Shown: in pieces, positions 20,927-31,808 of the stretch
How the letters are laid out: every line of letters begins with the position of its first letter
Numbering within the stretch: the stretch's first letter is position 1
Assembly: GCA_023548195.1 (NCBI GenBank)
Contig: JAJHZJ010000808.1
Location: 5,732,889 to 5,796,888, forward strand
Direction: 5' to 3'
Origin: Bettongia penicillata ogilbyi
Lineage: Eukaryota; Chordata; Mammalia; Diprotodontia; Potoroidae
DNA length: 64,000 bases
Translations under genes and position numbers: made by a program
The notes under the pieces: model-generated
Databases searched by the model: none
Told to the model about the DNA's origin: nothing
The model's input: only the letters and a program-made list of their open reading frames with translations

Positions 20927-23798
20927 TTTTCTATTTTTTTTTTTAAATAAAAATTTATTTATTTAACTTTTTACATTCATTTTCACAAAATTTTGGGTTC
21001 CAAATTTTCTCCCCTTTTATCCCCACCCCCCCACCCCAATACACCGAACATTCTAATTTTCCCTATCACCAATCTGCCCTCTCTTCTATCATCCCTCCCT
21101 TCTCTTGTCCCCATCTTCTCTTTTGTCCTGTAGGGCCAGATGACTTTCTATTCCCCATTAACTGTATGTCTTCTTTCCTAGTAGCAACAACAATACTAAC
21201 CAGTTGTTCCTAAAACTTTGAGCTCCAAATTCTCCCCATCCCTCCCTCCCCACCCATTCCCTTTGGGAAGGCAGGCAATTCAATATAGGCCCTATCTGTG
21301 TAGTTTTGCAAATGACTTCCATAATAGTTGTGTTGTGTAAGACTAACTGAATTACCCTCCATCCTACCCTTCCCCTCATTGTTTCTCTTCTGTCTTTTGA
21401 TCCTGTCCCTCCCCGAGTGTTGATTCAAATTGCTCCCTCCTCCCATTCCATCATCACCCCCCTTTCTTATCTCCTTCTCCCCCACTTTCCTGTATTGTAA
21501 GATAGGTTTTCATACCAAAATGAATGTGCATTTTATTCCTTCCTTTAGTCGAATGTGATGAGGGTAAACTTCTTGTTTTTTTTTCTCAGCTCTCCTCTTT
21601 TTCCCTCCACTAAAAAGTCTCCTGCTTGCCTCTTGAATGACATATAATTTACCCCATTCCATTTCACCCTCTTTCCTCCCCCTACCTTTCTCTCTCACCA
21701 TTTACCTTAATTTCTTTTAAGATATGGTCCCATCCTATTCAATTCACTCTGTGCTCTCTGTCTCTGTATGTGCGTGCATGTGTGTATGTGTGTGCGTGTG
21801 CACGTGTGTATGTGTGTGTGTATGTGTGTGTGTGATCCCACCAACTACCCAGATACTGAAAAGTTTTAAGAGTTACAAATATTGTCTTTCCATGTAGGAA
21901 TGTAAACAGTTCACTTTTGGTAAGTCCCTAATGACTTCTCTTTGCTGTTTACTTTTTCATGCTTCTTCTCATTCTTGTGTTTGAAAGTCAGATTTTCTTT
22001 TCAGCTCTGGTGTTTTCATCAAGAATGCTTGAAAGTCCTCTGTTTCATTGAAAGACCATATTTTCCCCTGAAGTATTATACTCAGTTTTGCTGGGTAGGT
22101 GATTCTTGGTTTGAGTCCTAGTTCCTTTGACTTCTGGAATATCCTATTCCACGCCCTTCGATCCCTTAATGTAGAAGCTGCTAGATCTTGAGTTATCCTG
22201 ATTGTATTTCCACAATACTGGAATTGTTTCTTTCTAGCTGCTTGTAAGATTTTCTCCTTGACCTGGGTACTCTGGAATTTGGCCACAATGTTCCTAGGAG
22301 TTTCTCTTTTTGGATCTCTTTCAGGTGGTGATCGATGGATTCTTTCAAAACTTATTTTGCCCTCTGGTTGCAGAATGTCAGGGCAGTTTTCCTTGATAAT
22401 TTCATGGAAGATGATGTCTAGGCTCTTTTTTGATCATGACTTTCAGGTAGTCCCATAATTTTTAAGTTGTCTCTCCTGGATCCATTTTCCAGGTCAGTTG
22501 TTTTTCCCATGAGATATTTCACATTCTCTTCCATTTTTTCATTCTTTTGGTTTTGTTTTGTGATTTCTTGGTTTCTCAGAAAGTCATTAGACTCCATCTG
22601 TTCCATTCTAATCTTGAGAGAACTATTCTCTTCAGAGAGCTTTTGAATCTCTTTTTCCATTTGGCTAATTCTGCTTTTGAAAGCATTCTTCTCCTCATTG
22701 ACTTTTTGAACCTCTTTTGCCAATTGAGTGAGCCTATTTTTCAAGGTGTTATTTTCTTCAGCATTTTTTTGGGTCTCCTTTACCAAGGTATTGACCCGTT
22801 TTTCATACTTTTCTTGCATCTCTCTCATTTCTCTTCCCAGTTTTTCCTCCACCTGTCTAACTTGCTTTTCAAGATCCTTTTTGAGCTCTTCCATGGCCTG
22901 AGTCCACTGGACATCCCCCTGGGATGTCTGGGACACAGAGGCCCCACCCTCCACGTCTTTCCCTGACGGTAAGAATATTTCCTCGTCATCAGAATCGAAA
23001 GGCGGGAACATTTGCACCCGTTCAAAGAAGCTCTCTATAGTCTTATTTTTCTTCCCTTTTCTGGGCATTTTCCCAGCCAGTTACTTGACTTCTGAGATTC
23101 CTGTCCACCCCTGCCTAGATCTGCCCAGCTAGTGCTTGGGGTCTGAGATTCAAATGGGCTTTCCACAGCAGGTGCGGCTTCTATTCAATGTGAGCTTAAG
23201 TTCTGGTGCTTGGGTGGGGGCAGGGCTGCCTCCCAGGCTCAGTTCCCTCAGGGGCTTTATGCAGAGACCTTCAGTAATGGGGCGGGTGGGGGCAGGGCCG
23301 TCTCCTAGGCTCAGCTCCCTCAGGGGGTTTATGCAGAGACCTGAGCTTCTGCTTGCTGTTCGGGGAGTCCCGGGCTGCTGCCGCTGCCTCTGCCGCTGCC
23401 CCTGCCTCTGCCTCCACTGCTTCCTCCTGAGGGGGCCCGAGCCTCGGAGACACCCCGCTCCCCTCTCGGCCAGCCCAGACGTCTCTCTCACTGACCTGTA
23501 GCATCTGCGGGTGGAGGGACCTTCCTGGCTGCCGGAGGTTCCATCCCTGAAGCCTGCCGGATCAGCTCCTCTGTCGCCGAGGCCAGGGCAGCCCAGGGGT
23601 GGGGTCCACTTTCCGGGGCGCGACGGACCCTGGGGACGGCTCTCCAGGGCTCTCTGGAATGGAGATCTTTTCCACTGTGTTTCTGCGTGCCTTGCAGTGA
23701 TCCAGAATTCGTGGGGAGTTCTTGCAGGAAATATATGGGTTGTGGGTTTGGAGCAAGCATACATGAGTCTTTCTACTCCGCCATCTTGACTCCACCTG
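20927..23798 (-). mobile_element. Near-complete ORF1-only LINE-1 derivative (HAL1-like), copy B
   Basis: Same layout and orientation as copy A, which ends about 385 bases to the left. The 9-mer TGGATTTTC occurs at 20918-20926 and 23799-23807 as a probable target duplication. Between them lie a poly-T start (minus-strand poly-A), the 3' UTR with a C-rich tract at 21011-21037 and a long (TG)n region at 21766-21835, the ORF1 remnant (21969-23068), and a 5' UTR with about two ~80-bp units (23189-23283, 23284-23367) and a YY1-like CCATCTT at 23781-23787. There is no ORF2. Confidence 0.88.
21969..23068 (-). pseudogene. LINE-1-type ORF1, frameshifted (copy B)
   Basis: Codons 1-216 read from 23068 down to about 22418 with the same start peptide, coiled coil and RRM entry (NLKIMGLPESHDQK) as copy A. 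The frame then shifts, and the conserved C-terminal domain continues in another frame to 21969 (QDLAASTLRDRRAW is present). At the break, copy A has a run of seven T on the + strand (19026-19032 region) and copy B has six (22427-22432 region). A single 1-nt loss in a homopolymer is therefore the likely cause. Otherwise the copy is well preserved, so the lesion is probably young. Confidence 0.88.
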
Positions 23799-23807
23799 TG
23801 GATTTTC

Positions 23808-25360
23808 CGATAAGTCAGTTTCTAGGTAATCTGCCATATTTATCTTTTGAACAGAATCATCATTCTCTTAAAACTACAGTCAGAAAGAAGCTAAAGCTAG
23901 CTTAGTTTAACTACAAAAACAAATATCTAAGGGAGTCCTTAAAAGTTGGAAGCCTCTAATGAAGGTGTGATGTGTGGTAACATCTCACATCTCAACTCTC
24001 TCTACTTCTATTTCCATCTCACTTAATCATTCCCTGTGTTCATCCATCTATTTGTCATGCTTCAATTATCATGGAACAGGGACATGTTAATATGTCACTT
24101 CTGTATAAAACAATACTAAAAAATGACAAAATTTTCTCCTCTCTCTTGTATTTCTTCCAAGGTTTTTTAGAATAACAGTGCAAAGTAAGTAGGTTGTAGC
24201 TTCACTCAGAGTTCTGAACAGTCAAATTCACTGATACAGCAAGACAGAATGTCCAATGGTTTTGAACCTTGACTGAAACAATTTTCTCTCAACTCTTAAC
24301 AGATTACCTCTGGGAACAGTCAGCTATTAAATGTCTCCCAGATGGAGTCCATGTGAGGTTTTCAATTGTACCTCTATTCTATTCTGTCCAGTTAAGAGCA
24401 TACACAGGAAGGAATAGACCCATGAACCTCAACTGAACTGGTAATGACCAGATTGCTGGGAGGGTGGAGATTTATTGGCTGGCTCCTAACATCATCAGGT
24501 GCTAGTTCATTTAACTCCAGCTGTAGCTGCTGGGTGGTCTTCTGTGTCCAAATTTAGTGCAGAAAAATCCCCAAATAGCACAGTAAGAAGGTAGTTGCAT
24601 AAAGTATTTCTTTTCCCTATGTGATTTTCACACTTTAAAAACATGGAAATCATTGCTTCCTAATTTTTCTGTTTTGTTAAATACAAACTTTTCCAAAACA
24701 AAACACACCTGTGTTTTGCCACTCTAAAGCACTACTCTGAATCTTTTTTCTCAAAATAGCAATTCTCAAAAATTCCAAGGTCAAATGGAAAATCCCTGAA
24801 GACATTCTGTTCAGTAGCCTAGAAGAGAATTAATATAGGCATTTATTAATTTATTAAATATAAGCAGCCAGACTTCTGACTCCTCTGGATGTGGTTGGAT
24901 CATCCTAATTAATTTTTGGGAAGGCTTCTAGCTGTACTTTCCCGCTACTTACAGATGATGTAAAATGTAGCATACTACTGTTTGTACAATTCAGAGAATA
25001 TTCTCCTTTCAATAGGAGGTTGGCAACCATATCCTCAAGGACTTTCTTTGGAGTGTCCTGCTTTTGTGTCCTTTTTTAGATGTAAACTTCTCTATTTTCC
25101 TTTTGGAGGAGGATTTTTGCTTATTTGCAAGCTTTATTCAGGCTGCCCCTAATCATAGAATTTTAACAATTTTCTCATAAGTACAAGGTTGGGATTCTCA
25201 CTCCTAGAATAAGGACTGGACTTCTGATTTCACTGGTGTAGAGAACTCCTACTGAGAAAATTCCCTCTAGCAATGAATGTCAACATTTTCCCAGCAACTA
25301 ATAATATTGGAGAGATGCTTAGTGCACTGAGAAGTTAAGTAACTTGCATAGGGTTACACT
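23808..25360. other. Intergenic, nothing recognised
   Basis: AT-rich sequence with no clear repeat family, coding exon or RNA gene. Confidence 0.4.
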
Positions 25361-25364
25361 TTTG

Positions 25365-25475
25365 TGGTTAGGTCATTTCAGTTGTGCCCGACTTTTTTTG
25401 ACCCTGACTTTTTTGGGGGTCTTCCTGACTCCAGGTCCAGTGCTCTATCCACTCTCCCTCCTTGCTGCCCGCCAG
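25365..25475 (-). repeat. RTE-tailed SINE, - strand, internally deleted
   Basis: 'ggtcatttcagttgtgcccg' at the left and 'tgctctatccactctccctc' at the right are the two ends of the reversed SINE. The middle is missing. Confidence 0.6.
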
Positions 25476-25584
25476 GGTCACACAACCACTATTAATCAGA
25501 GGTTGAGCCTGCATTCAGATCCTGCTGACTTCAAGGTCTGCCTCTATTTACTTTATATGATTATATCTATCCACTACATGGAGT

Positions 25585-25780
25585 CAGTCACTACATGAGC
25601 ACTGGGCATGGAATAAGGAAGACCTGAATTCAAATTCACATCAGACACATACTCACTATATGACCCTGCACTATATGAACTGGAGAAGAAAATGGCAAAC
25701 CACTCCAGTATTTTTGCCAAGAAAACCCCAAATGGGGAAGAGTCAGACATAACTAAACAATTACAGAATTACTATTATTT
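25585..25780 (+). repeat. RTE-tailed SINE, + strand
   Basis: 'gaaaatggcaaaccactcca' and 'gggaagagtcagacataact' are diagnostic of this family. Confidence 0.8.
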
Positions 25781-26094
25781 CAACCTAGTTGCTCAGGAAG
25801 GGAAGGGCAACCTGAAATTTCTTTGGGCAGATACTAATTCTTGGCCTTTTTTTTCTTTTTAGCCTCATATCACAGGGAAGTTTGAATACGTATACATATG
25901 TACTTCTTGTAGTGTATCAAAAATAGGCAAAAGGTTAAGAGGCCTTTAATGTGAGTGAACTTTATTACTGTGGAAACTGCTCTGGGCAAGATTCCCATCT
26001 TAAGAACCCTATCAACTATATTAGCTCAAAAGATATATACTAGCAGGAAACTCAAGGGGAACAATGTTACAGTGTTCACACAGTGAACCAAGTG

Positions 26095-26290
26095 ATACCC
26101 ATGGCATAATGGGTCAAAAGTTGGACTGACAACCAGGAACGCCTGGATTAATTCTGTGCTTTACACTTCCTGTGTGACCTTGGGTAATGCACTTAAACTT
26201 TCTGGGACTCAGCTTTTTCATCTGTAAAATGAGGGGTTTGGACTTGAAAGTCTTTTCTAGCTCTAAATCCGTGATCCTCTGATCCTATGA
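26095..26290 (+). repeat. MIR-related SINE with CR1-like end, + strand
   Basis: 'tgtgtgaccttgggtaatgc', 'tttcatctgtaaaatgaggg' and 'tgatcctctgatcctatgat' give a SINE body with a repeated GATCCT-type end. Confidence 0.55.
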
Positions 26291-27025
26291 TAAAAACTGT
26301 CCTTCTTTCTCCTGACATCCAAATCCTTTCCTCCCCCCATCTCCTTTTCTTCATTATTATCCAACCTGATGCAAATAAAAATGCTTTATTTGGTTCAGTG
26401 CCAAAATGCAGTGACTCAACTTTGATGGGTACAGAGGAAAGAAAAGGAAAGAAAAACTAAATTTATTGGCTTTATATCCACAAATACTAGATTAAAGCTA
26501 AAGGCATAGGACTGTTTATATGTTGGTTAACTTTATTCCACACACTGTGCATCCTAGTTTTTTTGGGGGGCAGGTGTGTCACTGTTGACAAGAACAATAG
26601 TTCTAGAACATGTTGCTAGTAGCTAGATCATGGCAAAACCATAACCACCACAATAAAAATCCCAAAGCATACAAGTCACTGGCAACTGACCTACAGTAAG
26701 GCAGCTGCCTACCATTACCATCTCAAGACTTAGAGGTAGTTAATCAGGCTAAATGTCCTTCACAGATGAGAAAGCCTGAGAAGTGAAATAATTTGCCTAT
26801 GTTCACAGAACTAGTAAGTGGCAGAACCAGAATCCCTTATTATGAAGGATAGCTTATTATGAATGGATAGAAGCTTTGAATTCTTGTGGTGTCCACCACA
26901 TTATTTGTTGTTCTTCAAATACTACAGATTTGAGTCTTCTTTCAAAAATACTGTGAAATCATTAAGTTGCATTACTGAATACATTTCCTTACGGAGTTCA
27001 GACAGAAAGGCTCCATATATGTCAA
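26291..27025. other. Intergenic, mostly unassigned
   Basis: A MIR-like - strand fragment may lie at 26750-26845 ('agatgagaaagcctgagaag', 'actagtaagtggcagaac'). The rest is unrecognised. Confidence 0.4.
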
Positions 27026-27039
27026 AATATTCATAACAA

Positions 27040-27265
27040 TTTTGTGAGGGAAGCAAAAAAAAAAGAAAACAGTTAATTGGGGAATGACTGAACAAACTGT
27101 AGCAAATGAATGTAATGGAATATTGTTGTGCTGTAAGAAATGATCAAATATGAAGAATTAAGGAAAAGATTGTATGAACAGATGTATAACAAAACAACCG
27201 GGAGAAAAAAATATACAGTAACAACAATAACATAAAAGAAAACAACATTAAATAGACTCTGATGT
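27040..27265 (+). repeat. L1/HAL1-type 3' end fragment, + strand
   Basis: 'gaatgtaatggaatattgtt' followed by 'ctgtaagaaatgatcaaa' resembles the ORF2-end/3' region of L1 elements. The same text appears reversed at 36590-36680. Ends in an AACAACAATAACA-rich tail. Confidence 0.5.
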
Positions 27266-27284
27266 GTTCAGAAAACAGACAAGC

Positions 27285-27470
27285 AGTCAGGAACTACCAG
27301 CTGTGTGATACTGGGCAAGTCACTCAATACTGTACACCTCAGCTTCTTCCTCTGCAAAATGTGTTGGAGAAGGAAATGGCAAACCATTCCAGTATCTTTG
27401 CCAAGAAAACCTCAAGAGAGGTCATGAAGAGTCCAACAGAACTGAAAATGACTAAACAAAAATGAACCTT
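27285..27470 (+). repeat. RTE-tailed SINE, + strand
   Basis: 'gtgatactgggcaagtcact', 'gaaatggcaaaccattccag' and 'gtcatgaagagtccaacaga'. Confidence 0.8.
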
Positions 27471-27735
27471 GTACTGTGCCAAGCTCAGAGGACACAAAGA
27501 AAGGAAAAGACATTTCCACCCCACCTCTCTGCAGCTGGTCAAGTAGCAGAAAACAATGAGAAGACCTAGACTGGAAAAAGTGGAGATAACAGAGGGAAAA
27601 TGCTACGATTAAGGGGATGGGGAAAGACTTTCTGTAGAGGGTAGGATTTTACTTGGAATTTGAAAGGGAAGGCAGGGAAGTCAGAAGGTGGCATTCGGGA
27701 GGAAAAGCATTCCAGGCTTGGGGGACAATCAATGA
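27471..27735 (-). repeat. L2 3' region, - strand
   Basis: 'gtactgtgccaagctcagag' and 'gaaaagcattccaggcttgg' are reversed L2 text. Confidence 0.5.
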
Positions 27736-27858
27736 CTGTGCCCTAACTCAGGAAATAGAATGATGAATTCTAGATCCTAGTTTCTCCAGAAACAAAATGA
27801 AAGGAATTGGAAAACTGGATCTCCCTCTTCTATCTTTTGATTGACCTAATATCCAGAC

Positions 27859-28072
27859 CAGGGGTGGGGAACCTTTGGTCTCTAGCCACACATAGCCCTC
27901 TTGGTTCTCAAGGGCAGCCCTTTGACTTAATCCAAACTTTGCAGAATAAATCCCCTTAGGGATTTGTTTGGGGATAAATCCCCAAAAAGGTTTGTTCTGT
28001 AAAACTTGGACTCCGTCAAAAGGACCTAGAAGGCCACATGTGGCCTGAAGGCCGCAGGTTCCTCACCCCCTC
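27859..28072. mobile_element. hAT-type MITE, 214 bp, with 8-bp target duplication
   Basis: The left terminus CAGGGGTGGGGAACCTTTGG pairs with the inverted right terminus 'aggttcctcaccccctc'. The flanking 8-mers ATCCAGAC (27851-27858) and ATCGAGAC (28073-28080) differ at one base. CAGGGG-type termini and 8-bp duplications are hAT hallmarks. There is no transposase, so the element is non-autonomous. An inner inverted segment (around 27945-27995, 'aaatcccc..ggggat') adds hairpin potential. Confidence 0.8.
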
Positions 28073-28305
28073 ATCGAGACTCTGAAGCAGGAGAGTTTAC
28101 TTGTTTCCTTAGTATTTTGATAACTGCATTTCAATATACTTGGTTTCCTTGTGTTTTGTGATCTGTTTGGCATTTAAAGCTACCTTTCCAATCTCCTTAC
28201 ACCTTTCTCCCCAAAATGTACTCTATGGGCCAGGGACACTGGCTGTTTCAAGAACAAGATGCTTCATTTCTCAGCTCTGGGCATCTTCTCTGGGGGTCAC
28301 CTCAC

Positions 28306-28770
28306 CGGTGTTGGGGTTTCATGGTGTGTGGCGGCCACACCCTCTCAAAGAATTCAGAATCAGACTCCCTCGAATCCAAGTACAGGCATTTATTGAAGAT
28401 TGATGCCTGTCAGAAATGGAACCAGTAATTTAGTAAGACAAGCCAGGCACATTTGTAGTGTTAAGGATGCTGATTACACAACAGAAACTATGAATATCAA
28501 GAAGGCCTGGGGGGTTGGTTAAGAGATCAGGTAATAGGGGAGGGGTCCTTTCTCTGGGTGACTGTCCAACATCCAGGTCGTGCTAGGTTTTATGGCCCTG
28601 TCTTGGGCTAATGGGAGATGTCCTTGTGGTTGAGTACAAGGACATGTGAATTGGCTGTATTGGGTCTGGGGGCCTAAGGTGTGGTTAAACAAGCCATGTC
28701 TGTCGTCCAATGGGGTCCATAAGGAAGTTAAGACTATTGGGGTTCAGGGCAGCTTTTTTATGGGTTCCAT
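28306..28770 (-). repeat. Solo-LTR-like block of an endogenous retrovirus
   Basis: The block begins TG and ends CA on the + strand (TGTTGGGGTTTC ... GGGTTCCATCA). On the minus strand a poly-A signal (AATAAA, + strand 'catttattg' near 28389) sits about 85 bases from the 3' end, a plausible R-U5 layout. No internal retroviral genes are adjacent, so it would be a solo LTR. I could not find a matching 4-6 base target duplication, which lowers confidence. It ends about 200 bases before the CpG island. Confidence 0.5.
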
Positions 28771-29170
28771 CACTCTACTTTAAACCCCAACTAAAATCTT
28801 GCTTTCTGCAGGAAGCCTTCCCAAATCCCTCTTAATTCCAGTGCCTTCTCCCTGTTCATTATGGAACTTTAAGCATATTAAAAATATCCTGACAAGGAAG
28901 TCTGGAAGCTTCTCATTACTTTGACACAAAGAGGGTCCAGGACCCCGGCTTGGGAGCTGCCCCAAGGGAAAAGCCAAGTCCAACAGACATCACACGAAAC
29001 CCCGCCCCGCGAACTTGGAGACCAGAGGCCCGGGAGGCGGGAGCACGTGCGCCACGTGACACGCACGTTGCCGTCACTTCCGTCGCCGGTTCCCGGCCCT
29101 CAAGTGCGCTTCCGGGTTGAGAAGGTCGCCTGCGGCGGCGCTGCAGTAGCTCTCCGCAGGTGCTCGTTCT

Positions 29171-29344
29171 ATGGAGCTAGCAGGTGCCCGCAGCGGTAGC
29201 GGTAGCTGGAGCCGTGGCGGCGGCGGCACGAAGGCAGGAGGCGGAGCCCGCGTGGGGGCCTTTGCCCCGGCAGGATGCTACCCGGTTTGGCCGCCGTCCT
29301 TGCTCACAGACGCGGCTGGTCCTCCCTGTCCCGGCTGCCCCTAA
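29171..29344 (+). other. Upstream ORF overlapping the SLC30A9 start codon
   Basis: An ATG at 29171 (G at +4, weak -3 base) opens a 57-codon frame, out of frame with SLC30A9, that ends with TAA at 29342-29344, 67 bases past the main ATG. The encoded peptide is Gly/Ala/Pro-rich and probably not functional itself. If transcripts start upstream of 29171, ribosomes initiating here could not reinitiate at the main ATG, so it could lower ZnT9 output. Confidence 0.5.
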
Positions 29345-29386
29345 GGTGCAGGGCGGCGCCCAGCAGCCCTTGCGGCCCCGCCCAGG
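29275..29386 (+). CDS. SLC30A9: SLC30A9 exon 1: mitochondrial targeting region
   Basis: Encodes residues 1-37 plus one base, starting MLPGLAAVLAHRRGW. Arg at 12, 13, 20, 24 and 26, many Ala/Leu/Ser and no Asp or Glu are typical of an amphipathic mitochondrial presequence. The ATG was chosen because it opens the only frame that joins exon 2 in phase, and because the peptide start is shared with human ZnT9. The donor is CAGG|GTGAGT, splitting a codon after base 1. The exon is CpG-rich. A short out-of-frame upstream ORF overlaps the start. Confidence 0.93.
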
Positions 29387-30186
29387 GTGAGTGGCCCGGG
29401 CCCGGCCCGGCCCCGCTGGGAGAGGCCTTCCCCCAACATCACCCCTTCCTGCCCCTAGACCGCCGGGCCTCGGCCGCGCGCCGCCGAGAGCCCCTTCCCC
29501 CGCCCCCGTCCCCGGGGCCGCCTCGCCGGAAGGCGCGGGCTCCGTGCGGGTCAGGCCGTCCACGCCCAAGTGAAGCCCCGCGTCTCACAACATGGCCCTG
29601 GCCCGGCTCCCCCCCGGCCGGCCGTCCCCTTGAGCCGGGTCGCGGCCGGCGCGCCTAGGCCTCCCTTTAAAAGCGGGCCTTGGCGCCGAAAAAAGTGACC
29701 TCCCACCCCGTTCCCATCCCCGAGCCTTGGGAAAAGGAATCGACTCCACGTTCATCTGTAGCTCGCTGCTGTGCCGTCCTAAAACAAACCCAAAAGCCGA
29801 CAGAACACTAACGAGCTCACCCCGGCAGCGCCTGAGCCTCTAATTAAAGTTACTAAGGGGGGGGGGACTCTGTTTACTGCTGCTTTACGTACGCCTGTAA
29901 ATTAAAATCTGCCCGAAAATTCCCATGGCAGCCTGCACTTGGGGAGCAGGACTCCCTCTTAACTAGAAGCGTAGCGTCCCCTCACAAAACACTTTCTAGT
30001 TTGGCTCTGAGGACGGAGAGGAAAAAATGGGAGGGGACAGTTCATTTTTCATCTGTTTTGGCAGGTGACCGTGCACTTGGAGAGACACATTTTCTGTAGT
30101 GCTTTTCTTTGAAAATGTATATTGAAAAGTACTTGGGTGATGGTGGAGGAAGAGGACAGGATATAGATTACGAACTAGGCTTATAC

Positions 30187-30230
<44 letters not shown>

Positions 30231-30262
30231 TATACACACACATACACTTGTGTGTATATACT
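30187..30262. repeat. (GT)n(TA)n(CA)n compound microsatellite
   Basis: Alternating TG, then TA, then CA units form a near-palindromic stretch that could extrude as a cruciform. Confidence 0.9.
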
Positions 30263-31679
30263 TATACACAAGCCATAGTCCTTAAAATGCGGTTTGAATA
30301 AATAGAATAAATTTAGTTTATTTGTCTTGAACATAATGAAAATACAGTTTCAGTAGTTTAAAACAAAACAACTCCGATACACTGTGCTCTTGTAGTTTGG
30401 ATGCTGTCTGCTAATTAGATGTTTTCTAGGTTTCCTGCCTATTGGCTCTATACTTTCTATTTATATTATTGATAAAGTGAGAATAGTGTGGTACTAGAGT
30501 TGAGTGCCCCCACCTAGTTTACCACTGAGTTTCTACTGAGCAAGCATTATCAGTCTCATATATTTATATCTTAACTGTTAACTATTAAATTTGCTTTTGT
30601 GCAAAAATTTTTTAAAGGTTTTGGAAAGGAATTGAATTCTGGTATAAGCTATCTTAGGTATCCTTTATAGATCTCAGCCCATCCCTAAATTATCTGAGCT
30701 TGAGTTCATTTATTTGTAAAACATGAAGCTACTTTCTAAGCATCTGTCAAGATTACTTTATATCTTTAGACAGGGTACTAGGTGACTAGCAAGATAATAA
30801 AATAAGCATAGGTAGGCATATACATGCACACAAACATACAAAGTATATTAGGTAGTAACAACTTTTAAAGTTACTGTTTATGAACCCAAGTTACAAATGA
30901 AACATTAAAGCGTTCAAAGACAACTAACCAAATAAACTTTTTTAAAAAATTAACTTTAAAAACCTCAAGACTTTAATTTCTTATGCTCATGTGAAATTAA
31001 GAAGAATGGTTAAAAAGGCTATGGAAGAAAAGTGATTTAAGAAAATGTAAAGCCAAATTTGTCAGGGAACTTGAAGTTTGGTGAAAACATTTAAAATGCA
31101 TTGTAATGCTGAGTATGCATTTGGAGTGCTTATTAAGGTAGTATATACAATAATAGTATGTATTATCTTTTGCTAGTATGAGGTATAAGAGTAATGCAAA
31201 AATACAAACATAATTTTAAAAATGTAAATAGGGTATTAATATTGCTATCTTGGCTTCTTTGATGTTTTATTATCACTTCAGATTAATACATTGGACTTCT
31301 TGTTAGCATACATAAGTTTTTATGTTAGGCTCCTATTCTACCAAAAATATTTTTCAGGTACCTATTAGAGAAAGTAGAATAACATTTTCCACAATTTTAT
31401 AGGATCATTTTTATACCTCTTAACAAGATTCCAAATTTTTATTATAGAATTTCATGTACTTACAACTTTTAATGATTTATGCGTATATTCATTGGGAGCA
31501 GGGGGGAGGGAGAAGTGCTCTATCTAGCCAGCCCAAATATCTTTGGAACTGATATTTTTAAAATGGTTTAGCTGACATTTGAACATTATCAAGTTTGGTT
31601 TTTTGGGAAAACATTTCAATTGAAATGATAAAATACAGTGAAGACCTCCCTCAGGAAGTAGTGAGACATAACTATTTCA

Positions 31680-31808
31680 ATATAATTAGTTTCTTTGGTA
31701 ATCTTTATTTTATGCACTTAAGAACATTATTCTGAGAAGGCCCTTAGCCTTTACTACCCTGCCAAAAGAGTCCATGACACAAAAAAGGTTAAGAACCTCT
31801 AGTTTGAG
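31680..31808. repeat. Second copy of the 6525-7008 repeat family
   Basis: 'attattctgagaaggccctt' and 'gtccatgacacaaaaaaggt' followed by 'taagaacctct' match the right part of the 6525-7008 element. Confidence 0.45.

Larger units (their letters stand above)
28980..29660 (+). promoter_or_regulatory. SLC30A9: CpG-island promoter of SLC30A9
   Basis: CpG density rises sharply over this interval and covers the first coding exon. Two CACGTG E-boxes at 29044-29049 and 29053-29058 are followed by ETS/GABPA-type sites ACTTCCG (29076-29082) and CTTCCGG (29109-29115). There is no TATA box, as expected for a housekeeping CpG-island promoter. Transcription probably starts between about 29090 and 29165, but the exact site is not determinable here. 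Confidence 0.85.

Noticed and set aside
29391..29573. Pro/Ala-rich frames downstream of exon 1
   Set aside because: GC-rich intron 1 start inside the CpG island. The donor at 29387 and the phase match to exon 2 exclude coding use.
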